The position numbers and the translations under genes were made by a program. DNA of 64,000 nucleotides from Erodium maritimum (taxonomy: Eukaryota; Streptophyta; Magnoliopsida; Geraniales; Geraniaceae). The stretch is from NCBI GenBank assembly GCA_963921825.1, contig OY997592.1, positions 33,722,252-33,786,251 of the forward strand, given 5' to 3'. Positions 22,565 to 32,680 of the stretch are shown piece after piece; position 1 is the first letter of the stretch; each line of letters starts with the position of its first letter. Below the pieces are notes generated by a model, which ran no database searches, was not told the origin of the DNA, and saw nothing but the letters and a program-made list of their open reading frames with translations.

Positions 22565-25402
22565 TGTCACGCCCCAAATTCGGTAGAACCGAACCCGGAA
22601 CGCGAACGGTGAAACAATAAAACAATTTTCAAACCCTTTTAAGTAAACAGCTTAAAATCACCATTTAGTTAATCAAAATAATATTTTACAATTTAAAAGT
22701 ACGTCCTAAACAAGCGGTGAAAATAAATAAAGCGTACGTCGCTAAACTCCCAAAAACCCGGACTCCCGCTCCCAGCTCTTCAAGCTTCGAGAGTTCCCCT
22801 AGTCCGTCTCGCGACCAGTACATGTAGGAAAAGCAGCTAGGGGTGAGCGTTCGCTCACCACCACGGATACCAGACTGACTACGGCATACTAGCAGAAAAT
22901 GCCGGGAACACCAACAACAAACCACACACCGGGGACTACTATTCCCAAACTCAAGTAACCCGACTGTCACACGAAAACTGTTACTTTCCCCAACCAACTC
23001 AAACCCGGACACGTAATGTAGACTCGACACAACGGTTACGACCTCAACCCAAAACGCGAATAATAACCACGCAACACCCAAGATCACAAAGGATCGCACA
23101 CGGCGAACATGATCACAAAGGATCGCACTCCAGCTGCTCAGTGTCGGTTGCTAACCGGCTGGGCTCGAGCCTGCCCCACGCAACTTTCCCCGACACTCAG
23201 TCGGGCCAGGCGGTCGACCTGTTCGCGACATATACCGCAATACTTTTCCGATAGCTAGTTGGAAGGGGAGCCGCCCTTCATCGCAGAAGAATGCACAACT
23301 TTACCGGTGGTTAGTCGGAAGGCTAGCCAACCCCACGCGCGCGACCACAGGATCCCTTTTTCGTTAGGCGGGCCCCCCACCTCCATGCAATCACAGTCAT
23401 CACCAAAGGTTCAACAAATAGTTACAACACAGGTTTAACACCCCACAGGCACACATGGCCACACACGACACACGAAACAGTATCACACGGGTTCAACACC
23501 CCAAAGGCACACCTGACCACCCACGACACACAAACAGTAAAAACACGGGTACAACACCCCAACGGCACACTTGGCCACCCACGACACACAAAACAGTAAA
23601 AACACGGGTCCAACACCCCCAAGGCAGACCTGGCCACCCACGTCACAAAAACAGTAAAATACGGGTTCAACTCCCTACGGGCACTCATGGCCACCCACAA
23701 ACACAAACAATTCAATCAACCTCCGGGCACAACCAAATGCCACCAGCATTTCTATTGTTTGATAAGTTCACTTATCCTACGACACTACTAAGTGTCACAT
23801 GCCTTTCTATTGTTCGATACGTTCACGTATCATACGGCACCACTAAGTGTCGCCTGCATTCCTAGTGTTCGATAAACTTACTTATCCTACGACACTATTA
23901 AGCGTCACATGCATTTCTACTGTTAACTTTCCCTAGTCAAGGCCGAGATCCGGCTACTTTTCCCTACCTCGTAACGCTTTCCCAAAAGTCCACAACCAAG
24001 CGCCGGCGTGCTCGCGATCACTCGCCTAGCTTCCCCTTTCCGCGGTCGACAGTACGATCTAACAAGATCACAATTTAACATTTTTTAAGTTCGCAGGCAA
24101 AAACTGAATTTAAAGAATTAGACGCCCAAATGCAACCCCGACAATGTCGATCACTCCAAAACTTCCCAATTATTCGACATTGTCAACAACAGGCCCGGAA
24201 AGGCCCGATTCGCCCGGCTCGGCGAATCTGCCAGGGATCGGAAAACGCCCTTCCGGGGCTCCGAAAATTCCCGTTTTCGTTTCTACGATCTTAGAATAAT
24301 TCAAGGGTTGCAATTCAATCGACGAAATCAATTTCCGACTTCTGAGCGATTTAAATCGCGTTTAAAGTTTCTAAACCCGTCATTTCCAACTTTTACAATC
24401 TAATTCAAAAATTCGTTCCGGGTGTGGATTAACGACTTGGGGATCGTCCTAAACCACCCGAACACGAAAACCCGAGACCAGAACACTTGGGCCCCACCCG
24501 ACCATCAAGACCCGTGGGTGGCTGGACCGGTTTTGGACCGGTTCAGCACCATGGTGGCCAGTCCTAGCTCCGGCCAGCCACCACCCACGGTGGTCGGAGC
24601 TCCCCCGAGCCTCTGGTCACCGGAAACCGATCCTTTTCGCTCCAAAACGTTTCCACGAACCCTACACCTCGACTCATCCATATTTAACCCATTTAAACCC
24701 AAACCCTAACTTTTAAACGTACTAAAACGAGAATCAATTAAGTTCTCATCGTAGGGAATGACGACGGGAGCTTGATTCTTCGATCGTTGAGACGATCCGT
24801 CGGTTGGATCGTTAGAAAATCACGAAACCCTAACCCCCCTTTCTCTTTTTCTCCTTCTCTTCTTCTCTCCTCTCTCTCTCTATTTCTTCTCTTTTATTGT
24901 TAATGGCTGAACACTCCACCTCCAATCTCCTTTAGTTGTTCAAAAATAACAACTACCACCACTTGTGTGACATGTGGCAAGTGGGTCCCACCCCTTTTGC
25001 AAAATATCTTCTAGATATTTTTCAGTCAGATTCGCAAAATTCGGCCGTCTCGGGCCCATAACGGGCCCATTTTCCAAGAAATTACGAAAGTTCACGGGCT
25101 ACAAGGAAACGGCTCAACTAAGACCGCTGTAACGACAGCTAAGCTTTTTGGATCCAAAACGGACCTCGAACGGACCAAAACGTCGGTCGGTTGACTTTTC
25201 CGGTAAAAAGTCAACCTTTCCCAAATTGGTCAGAAAGTTGCCCTGAGTCCCCCGAAACTCACTTTGATCGATATCGGGGTCAACTTAAGTCCGGTATGAC
25301 CATCGGGGTCAAATTTAGGTTCATTTAAGTGTCTGTTCCAAAATTTTAAATTTTCCTGTTTTTCGCCGCTTTGATTGGCGTTGACCGGGAGTGGTTCTTA
25401 CA
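22565..25402 (-). mobile_element. Family-L solo LTR, copy C (2838 bp)
   Basis: On the minus strand it starts TGTAAGAACC (25402) and ends GGGGCGTGACA (22565). The perfect 5 bp duplication TCCAG lies at 22560-22564 and 25403-25407. It interrupts LINE B between RT and the zf-RVT region. The 58-60 bp minisatellite is at 23440-23720, a hairpin near 24208-24232, and the inverted repeat at 22842-22859. Confidence 0.93.
23440..23720 (-). repeat. Minisatellite of 58-60 bp, about 5 units, in copy C
   Basis: Units are of the form CACCCCAAAGGCACACCTGG, CCACCCACGACACA, AACAGTAAAAACACGGGT. It corresponds to the arrays in A and D. Confidence 0.85.
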
Positions 25403-26284
25403 TCCAGGGTGTTGAAAGCCCGTTATTTTCCAACTACAGGTTTCCCGTGTCTAACATAGGAGCCAATCCTAGTTTCACATAGGCCATTATCTTCTCCACG
25501 TAGAGCCTGATCCGGTAGGGACTTCGTCTTGCAATAAGGGATGGATGTGATACACTGATAAGAGGGACTTCGTGGCCATTAGGACCCAATCTTCAGATAA
25601 CCTCCACATATCCTTCCTTGGAAGGGGCCACAGTGGCAGGCTTAATGGTTCTAGAGTCTCGGTGATGGGACGAAGCTTTAATATCCAGGTTGTGTGACTT
25701 AGAGGAGAGGGATCAGATCCTTCAGGTCCCGCTATCTACCTTACGGACCACGTACACCTGGTATTGGGCATCTGATCGAAATGGGTTGTACACCACAAAG
25801 GTCGGCTATAATATCCTGGCAGAAGAGCGACATGTGGCACGTTAGAATACAATAATGGTGGTTTGGACGTCACTGTGGAATATCCTTGTGCCACCACGTC
25901 TTAGGATCTTTTTGTGGAGATTCCTTACGGATACGTTGCAAGTATCCACACATATTAATAGGCGGTATGGTCTTGTTATACCTACTTTTGATATCTGTGG
26001 GAAGGCCCTGAATCTATAGTACATCTCTTCCTGGAGTGTGGCTTTGCGAAGACATGTGGGGCCAGCTTGGAGGGTTACCCCTCTATAATCCCAATGTGGG
26101 GTTTGTGCAGTGGTGGGAAGACGTTGACACTACAGGTACGAGAGATAAGTTTGCCGGTGTTCTATCAATCCTTTGGGAAATATGGAAGGCTCGTAATGAG
26201 TTGAAATGGGGGGGGGGGGGGGGGGGGGGGAACAATGTCGGTTGCACTTAGTGTGATGTTTGTAGCTAAGGCACATTTCACGGC
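25403..26284 (+). pseudogene. LINE B zf-RVT-like region
   Basis: The frames around 25860-26070 read IFLWRFLTDTLQVSTHI, RRYGLV-P-FDICGKALN, close to the plant LINE zf-RVT block (FLWR---D-L-T---L--R----S--C--C). There are several stops. It ends at the 23-base G run (26208-26230). Confidence 0.65.
26208..26230 (+). repeat. Run of 23 G
   Basis: An uninterrupted G homopolymer within the dead LINE B, between the zf-RVT-like and RNase H parts. The true length in the genome is uncertain because homopolymers are error-prone. Confidence 0.9.
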
Positions 26285-26707
26285 ATGGCGGATGTGAATG
26301 TCGCTACTATACAGACTCGACCGCATCCCCGAGCATGGCCCGCTAAGTGGACTCGGCCACCACAAGGAACCACAGTCATCAATGTAGATGGTGCGATCTT
26401 CCAAGAGACTAACCAATCAGCTTGGGGCGTGATAGCCCGGGATGCACGTGGGATGGTTCGTTTGGTAGCTAATGGTATCCTACCAAGTTGTTGGTCCCTT
26501 ATTATGGTCGAGTTGTGCGCCCTAGCGACGACACTTCGAAATACTCCTAGTCTGGGAGCGGGACCTTTCATCATTCGCTCAGATTCTCAAGTCCTTCTAA
26601 ATATGGTCCTGCAAGGGGATCCCCCTGCCTCTCCGATCGGTACCATCATCCGAGATATTCGTCTTATTCTTTTTCACATCGAAGGGACCTTTCAATTTAT
26701 AAAATGA
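26285..26707 (+). pseudogene. LINE B RNase H (RVT_3-type) remnant
   Basis: INVDGAIFQETNQSAWGVIA then ARDARG, VELCALATTLR, IIRSDSQVLLNMVLQGDPP and IIRDIRLIL match the plant LINE RNase H: N-DGA motif, G-V-RD--G, E--A---AL, E-DS--vv, and the D in IRDI. The continuous frame of about 140 codons is the best preserved part. It is followed by a short out-of-frame tail (NRASHWLAQ) and the A-rich terminus. Confidence 0.88.
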
Positions 26708-26953
26708 ATTAGGAATAGAGCTTCTCATTGGTTAGCACAGAAAAGCTCGTTCAATGACTGCTTTTCAGTGGTCAGAGGCCCACCCTAAAGCACTATAATG
26801 TATCGTTACCTCTGAGATCTAATAAATTTCGCAACTTTTGATAAATAAATAAAAAAAGGTTTGAATCAACCCGAATCAAAAACTACACGTCCAACAAGTG
26901 ATATATGACTGGTTCAATTTTGATTTTGATTTTGATTTAATGTTAATCTGCAG

Positions 26954-27049
26954 TTTATAAACCTAGGTGCATTTGTATATGATGATAATATTCCCACTCA
27001 CTTATAAATCTAGGTGCATTTGTATATGATGATAATATTGCCACTCCCT
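26954..27049 (+). repeat. 48 bp tandem duplication
   Basis: Two adjacent units starting TTATAAACCTAGGTGCATTT and TTATAAATCTAGGTGCATTT differ at a few bases. It lies in AT-rich spacer 26870-27150, which has no gene. Confidence 0.9.
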
Positions 27050-27486
27050 GTATAAATTTGTTCTCCTTCTATTTATATATGTAACCTACATTAATACTGT
27101 TAGTGAATCATGTAATTCTTACACTATATTAAGTTAGAATAGTTTTATTGTTGTTATTTATTTAAGCTACAAACTTTGATGCGATTTGTAGGATGGTTAA
27201 TTTGAAAGAAGGATTTTCGTTCGTAACAATCTGATGACGTCGTCAAGCAGGTCGTCGCCTTTAGGAAGCCATGATAATTAAAATTGGCCTGCAGCATTTG
27301 GGACGGTAGTTCCCGCATCCTCTGGCACTTTCGTTCCTGGTTCTTCGTCGGTGTGCTTCCGTGGGAAGAAAGGCTACACCCTTTAGAGAAAGAAAAAGAT
27401 TGCAGAGGAAAACACTTTCCCGGCCGCCATCGCTGAAAAAAAGAAGAAAGGGGTGACAACGTGGTGTCGGTACGACCACTAGGAGC

Positions 27487-28700
27487 TTGAAGAATGCCGA
27501 AGTTCACGGTTGTTTCAGTTTGACCTTGGATGTTGCGATTGGTAAACCTGTATGTGCAGACTTTGAAGACTGGATAATCCGAGACATCGAGGCTATTATT
27601 CACAGATTATTTCCGATGCTCGGAGAGAAGCACGACAAGGTCGGAAATAAGAAGTTAGAACTCTATTACCAACTCAGAGTAAGTATCCCCTCCAATATTA
27701 CGTCCATATTTTGAATTTACATTGCTGTAATTTAATTTTGATTTTTCCTTTTATTTTTCGCGCATTATATGAATTCCCCAATGATGACTACCCATTTTCC
27801 CTCTAGATAGATAGTGAAGGCAGAAACGTTTACAAGACTGGAAGTACGAATGTAGAACGCGGTAGAGAAATATAAAAATAAGGAGATGGCTAAAGGAAAT
27901 CTGAATCCGGACGATGGCCTTCCAATAGAGTTCATGGGCCGATCAGATCAGTGGGTGTGGCTTCTCAAGTATAGAAAGTCTGACGCTTTCAAGGTAAGTA
28001 ACCAGTTCCCAATAAATTATTTTGTTTAGAATTCGGTTATTTGTGTTACTATTTTTTAATACATTTCCATATGGAGAAAAGGTAAGAAAAATGTGTGGTG
28101 TCTCGAAAGGAAAAGATAGTAAGGATGCGAACCAGAAATAGGTCACTGGATAACATAGCCAAGGACCTCAAAGAGCGCAAGCTTTCTCTCACGCTGCGGG
28201 CCGATGCTGGAATGAAGGTGTTCCCACCTAACAATTAGCACTCGCCGAATTGGATACGTGGTGTATGTTTTCTACGCCTAACAATTTTTTTTGCATCGAC
28301 TTTTTATTTCCATTCAACTTATGCATATTCCGTCTATCTCAGGCTAAGTTTTAAAAACTCTTGTTGGACTGCATTGCCTAGAAGTGTCCATGGAAGAGGT
28401 CGGGTGCTCATAACCAATCTCTCAAGAGGTTGATACCCAGAAGATTCAGGCGATCGGCAAATAATTTGGCGGCCCCAAAAGAAAGAGTCTATGCGGGAGT
28501 CAGACAGAGGGTCAAGATCCCCAAGGAGAGGGATCTTGGTATGTTCAGTGCGTCGCTTGAATCCTCTGAGAGGGTGGACGAGCTAGCCCGGACCGTTGCG
28601 GAGCAGGAGCTTAGGTACACTCAAGAGAGGTAGGCTATGCGGGTTGCCATGGAAGAGGAGCGAAAGAAGCGAGAGGGAATAGAGTCCCAACTCGCTGATT
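27487..28700 (+). pseudogene. Plant En/Spm (Ptta)-like transposase-associated gene relic
   Basis: A first exon-like frame (27487-27680) reads VCADFEDWIIRDIEAIIHRL, FPMLGEKHDKVGNKKLELYY. GTAAGT follows and, after a CTAG acceptor near 27806, DSEGRNVYKTGSTNVERGRE, then GNLNPDDGLPIEFMGRSDQW. A second GTAAGT is at about 27992. The last part (28430-28700) is rich in Glu/Arg with heptad spacing (ELARTVAEQELRYTQER, then RVAMEEERKKREG), as in the C-terminal coiled coil of plant En/Spm-associated proteins. Internal stops (for example near 28140 and 28632) make it a pseudogene. The family call is from remembered motif style, not a search. Confidence 0.55.
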
Positions 28701-29102
28701 GAACAACTTGTTCTCACAAATCGCATAGTGTCGTACTATTATCGAAGACCCATTATAGACGAGACCCCTTAGTTTTTTCCATTTTATCAAACATGTATTC
28801 TTTTGGTTTAACTTTAGATAACATTTACGGTGTTTAAACTTTAAATTTCATGTTTTATTAAACGTTTTGTATTACTATTATTTTTTTGGTAAGTTAATAA
28901 TTTTATTAAGCGAGAGTTCTACAAGACCGTAGAACAATATAAGAAACGATCCTCAAAAAGGATAGTTTCCTCAGACCAATACTGCTATGAAAGCAAAACA
29001 AAAAGTTCAAGCTAATAAACCGGTTAGATACTGAAATAGGAATTGCAACATTTCTTGTATTCGGTTCAGGATAATCCTCGTCTTCACTGTCCTCGACGTC
29101 TT
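28701..29102. other. AT-rich spacer, no gene seen
   Basis: Low-complexity T-rich sequence between the En/Spm-like relic and the minus-strand ORFs. Confidence 0.6.
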
Positions 29103-29549
29103 TCATAGAACGTGCAGGGCGTCTCGAGAATTGACCTGATCAAGAAACAAAGGAGAAATGTCAATGACCTTTTCCCAAACTTTATTGCTAATAATCCAAT
29201 CACTCGAGCTATACTTCTTAGAAACATCCACAATAAAGCTTCCTGAACTGTTTCCTTTATAAACAGATGTTTTGGCTCTTATCTGATAGAAAACAGTTGG
29301 AGGAGCATTATTCTTTGACTTTGACTTACCCTTCTTTGGACGGCCACGTCTTTTCGGAGCATTGCTTTGACTCGGAATAATTGGCATCGGAGGTTTAGGA
29401 AGGATGTCTTTCCACGGACTACTTAGTTGGTCCTCAACCGAAGCATAGGTTGCTACCTCGATACCAATTTTCTGAGTGTCATTACCTAAAACTGACTTAA
29501 ACACGTCAAAAACCTCCCTACTAGTCTCCTGCATTTGATCCAAAATCAT
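29103..29549 (-). CDS. Hypothetical ORF with AT-hook-like motif, probably transposon-encoded
   Basis: 148 codons. Residues 68-82 read APKRRGRPKKGKSKS, an AT-hook-like basic patch (RGRP core) that could bind the DNA minor groove. The rest is mixed helical sequence without a family I recognise. In the same frame upstream the reading continues for about 25 codons (DPFDAAHLNRFKFGALKEVD) to a stop near 29660, so the annotated Met may not be the real start. It lies in the 27.1-35.4 kb region with En/Spm-like features, on the strand opposite the transposase relic. It could be part of the second protein of such an element, but that is inference. Confidence 0.35.
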   Translation of the reverse strand: MILDQMQETSREVFDVFKSVLGNDTQKIGIEVATYASVEDQLSSPWKDILPKPPMPIIPSQSNAPKRRGRPKKGKSKSKNNAPPTVFYQIRAKTSVYKGNSSGSFIVDVSKKYSSSDWIISNKVWEKVIDISPLFLDQVNSRDALHVL

Positions 29550-29678
29550 CAGGGCCTGCTCGTGGGCTACCGAGACCTGGTCTACTTCTTTTAACGCCCC
29601 AAATTTGAAACGGTTCAGATGCGCTGCGTCAAACGGATCAAAATCCTCCGCAATCTACCGTGTTTGATCGATAGGACC

Positions 29679-30227
29679 TTAGCCCACATCTTGAATGAAG
29701 CGCATCAGGGCATGCGCGTGTGCCTGATCCATATGGGTTTCATGGTGGGCCTCAACATCAGGCCTTGCTTCTTCATCTGAAACGACAGTGTCTCTTGCGT
29801 TGGGTTTTCCATCACGACATCGCATACAATCAGTAACAATAGTGTGATTTTCCGAATCTGAAGCGACACAATCTTTGGAAATCTGGCAATCCCTCGATGT
29901 TTTGGGTATTCGAAAATCAAACTGTCGAGAATTCTGGGACAATCGAATCAAAAAGGATTCTTCGATGGCCGGGATGGTCGCCGGAATCAAGACCTTAACC
30001 AAATGACCCTCGGTACCATTTCCGAATAACACTTTTGGAGGGGTGATTTTCCGATCCAGAAAACGGACCCCCGTTGCTGGACGAGGTCGTGCCAAAGCAA
30101 CAAACATGACATGACGATTGCACTTAAAACCGTTGAAGGTTTTAGCAGCCATGTTCGTATGGCACCGCAGCGCACCAACCCTAACCCCTTTTCGCGGTGA
30201 GACTCTCGCACCGAGGCGATGTATCAC
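29679..30227 (-). CDS. Hypothetical 182-residue ORF
   Basis: I do not recognise it. The N-terminal third is basic (RVSPRKGVRVGALRCH). The C-terminal part is acidic and His-rich (DVEAHHETHMDQAHAHALMR). No membrane segment or catalytic motif was found. It ends 130 bp before the next minus-strand ORF and may be part of the same broken gene. The first Met lies in sequence that may be retroelement leader, so the start is uncertain. Confidence 0.25.
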   Translation of the reverse strand: MIHRLGARVSPRKGVRVGALRCHTNMAAKTFNGFKCNRHVMFVALARPRPATGVRFLDRKITPPKVLFGNGTEGHLVKVLIPATIPAIEESFLIRLSQNSRQFDFRIPKTSRDCQISKDCVASDSENHTIVTDCMRCRDGKPNARDTVVSDEEARPDVEAHHETHMDQAHAHALMRFIQDVG

Positions 30228-30239
30228 TATCGCAGGTTA

Positions 30240-31202
30240 TTGATGAGTCTCGAACCCAAGACCTCATCCCTCAACACTGAACTTACGACCTCTACAACCA
30301 ACACAACCGTGAACGCCGCCACGCCATTAGTACTTTAATCATAATAACACGTAAGGAGACCTCAAATAGACCGCACAAACGTGCACCAAGTCACGCAACC
30401 ACAACGCGACAACTGCGTAAACAAGACGGTGAAAAAGACAGGGGTCACGGACCCGTTACAGACCCCGTCACGGTTGGGATCACGGTGCCGTGACAAAGGC
30501 CCTAAAATGGCCAAAACCCTCTGATCCGTCACAGATCCGTGACTCTCGCGCAGGCCAGTTTTCCAAAAACGTCTTAACTCGACCCTTACTCCTTTTTAAC
30601 CTCAAGGAGAAACCTTGGACGACACACACCCTCGACCAACAATTTAACAACACACGTACAACAATTCAAGACCAAACACAACTCACTCAACCTCAATCAC
30701 AAGCCAACACGGCCAAGCAACAACAATACAACAACACTCGCCCATCGGGCCAACCAACACCGAACCACGCCCACCGGGCCAACCAAAATCAAAACCCGTC
30801 CACAGGGCCAATCAAAATCAAACACGCCCACCGGGCCAATCAAAATCAAACACGCCCACCGGGCCAATCAATTTCAAAACCTTCACCTTTTTCATTTTAA
30901 AACCTCATACTTGATATCACGTAGTTACAACCCGGTCCAGGCGTCCCCGAACTACGTTGTACCAACTTGATATCAACACCGTCACGTTCGACTACAGGAG
31001 CTCCTGTGCCGAGTCGCGACATCAAGAAAAACGCTTCACGCAGCAACAAACAATCAGCACACCAGCATTCAAACACTAGCAGGACTCACAACACAACGGG
31101 TCTACACACGGTTCCCGACCTGCGTACCCAACGTAGGAAGGGACTTTACCGACTCTACTCTCCCCACCTAATTGACGTACAGTCCGAGGTGTGAAACCTC
31201 GA
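30240..31202 (-). other. Leader region of the family-L element downstream of its PBS; no gene
   Basis: Continuous with the PBS at 31203-31214. It contains about four 32 bp tandem units (30745-30876, GATTGGCCCGGTGGGCGTG on the minus strand) and an inverted repeat TCACGGTGCCGTGA (30480-30493). A pol III B-box-like GGTTCGAGACT lies near 30250 on the minus strand without a partner A box. No gag or pol was found, so the internal region is truncated or deleted near 30240. Confidence 0.5.
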
Positions 31203-31214
31203 GCTCTGATACCA
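31203..31214 (-). other. Primer-binding site of the family-L element (initiator Met tRNA)
   Basis: The minus strand reads TGGTATCAGAGC, three bases (GCT) after the LTR end at 31218. This identifies the strand, and shows that the repeat at 31218-34461 is a 5' LTR and that family L is an LTR retrotransposon. Confidence 0.93.
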
Positions 31215-31797
31215 AGCTGTCACGCCCCAATTTCTGTAAACCGAACTCGGGACGCGAACATTTAAAAAAATAAAAACTTTGAAACCTTTTCCATTTAAAC
31301 ACTTTAAAATACCAGTTTAGTTCAACAAAATAATATTTACAACTCAAAATAAGTCCCAACAAGTGGACAAAACAAGGTATCCGTCACTAGACTCAAAAGT
31401 AAAACTCAGAATTCCGCTCCTAGCTCTTCAAGCTTCAGAAGCTCACCTAGTCCAACCTGCGACCGGTACCTGTAGGAAAAGCAGCTAGGGGTGAGCGTTC
31501 GCTCACCACCACGAATAACAGACTGACGACGGCATAATTAGCAGACAATGCCGGTAACACCAACACAAACTCAACACCGGGGAACACCATCCCCAACCCA
31601 AGTACTCCGACTGAACACACACCCACTGTTACCTTCCTTGACCAACTCAACACCCTGACACGTAAAGTAGACCCGACACAACGATCACGACCCCTTCCAA
31701 GGACTCAAAAGACCACCACGCAACACCCTAGATCACAAAGAATCGCACACCAAACAAGATCACAAAGGATCGCATACCGGCTGCCAACTGCTCAGTG

Positions 31798-31995
31798 CCA
31801 AGAACGCTCGCAACCTCCCGAGACTCTAACTCGGTCAGGCCAGCCAAAGAACGCTCGCAACCTCCCGAGACTATAACTCGGTCAGGCCAGCCGAAGAATG
31901 CTCGCAACTTACCGAGACTCTAACTCGTAAGCCAGCCAAAGTATGCTCGCAACTTACCGAGACTCTAACTCGTAAGCCAGCCAAAGAATGCTCAC
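31798..31995 (-). repeat. Tandem repeat of about 47-54 bp, 4 units, in copy D
   Basis: Units contain GCTCGCAACCTCCCGAGACT then CTAACTCGGTCAGGCCAGCC. It is the same repeat family as 1072-1225, but with TTAGAGT in place of TTCGAGT on the minus strand. Confidence 0.82.
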
Positions 31996-32124
31996 AAACC
32001 CAAACCACACACGCGCGGCCAGGACCCCTTTATTGACGGGCGGGCCCCCTACCCCGTCTGAACTTGCAGACGCGTGTGCTCGTGGACCCCCGTTTCAAGA
32101 AGCGGGTCCCAAACCTCAGGTAAC

Positions 32125-32170
32125 CACAATCACAATCACAATCACAATCACAATCACAATCACAATCACA
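32125..32170 (-). repeat. CACAAT hexanucleotide microsatellite (about 7.7 units)
   Basis: Pure hexamer run CACAATCACAAT. In copy A the equivalent site has only TTGTGATTGTGATTGTG (near 969-986), so the array expanded in copy D. Confidence 0.95.
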
Positions 32171-32199
32171 AGCAAGTTCAACAACCAGTAACAACACAG

Positions 32200-32680
32200 G
32201 TTCAACACTCACAGGCACTCATGGCCACCAAGACACCAACAGTAAAACTCGGACTCAACAGCCCCACAGGCACTCACGGCCTCCCAAGATACACCAACAG
32301 TAACTCACGGGCTCAACAACCCCACAGGCACTCACGGCCTCCCAAGACACACAAACAGTAACTCACGGGCTCAACGACCCTACAGGCACTCACGGCCTCC
32401 CAAGACACACCGCCAACCGGGACACGGGTTCAACAACCCCACGGGCACTCACGGCCTCCCAAAACACCAAAGGTAAACACACGGGTTCAACAACCCCACG
32501 GACACTCATGGCCACCCAAAACACCAAAGGTAAAGACACGGGTTCAACAAACCAACGGGCACTCATGGGAAAACACCAAAGGTAAAGACACGGGTTCAAC
32601 AACCCCACAGGCACTCACAGCCACCAAAACTCAACAATAACAGCACGGGCTCTCAAGGCCACCCAAGACTCAATAATACA
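32200..32680 (-). repeat. Minisatellite of about 58 bp, roughly 8 units, in copy D
   Basis: Units include CACAGGCACTCACGGCCTCC, CAAGACACAC, and AACAGTAACTCACGGGTTCAAC-type blocks in varying order. Homologous to the arrays in copies A and C. Confidence 0.85.

Larger units (their letters stand above)
8033..26856 (+). mobile_element. Degenerate L1-type LINE ('LINE B'), split by a Copia element and a solo LTR
   Basis: A 13 bp duplication AGGTTTGAATCAA flanks the whole span (8020-8032 and 26857-26869), with an A-rich tail at 26841-26857. Removing the Copia element (9131-20650) and solo LTR (22565-25402) leaves about 4.5 kb in normal LINE order: 5' region, endonuclease, reverse transcriptase, zf-RVT-like region, RNase H, tail. 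Many stops and frameshifts show it is dead. It is the oldest layer of this stack. Confidence 0.88.

Noticed and set aside
30240-30260. tRNA or SINE promoter from a B-box-like GGTTCGAGACT
   Set aside because: No A box at the right distance and no cloverleaf can be drawn.
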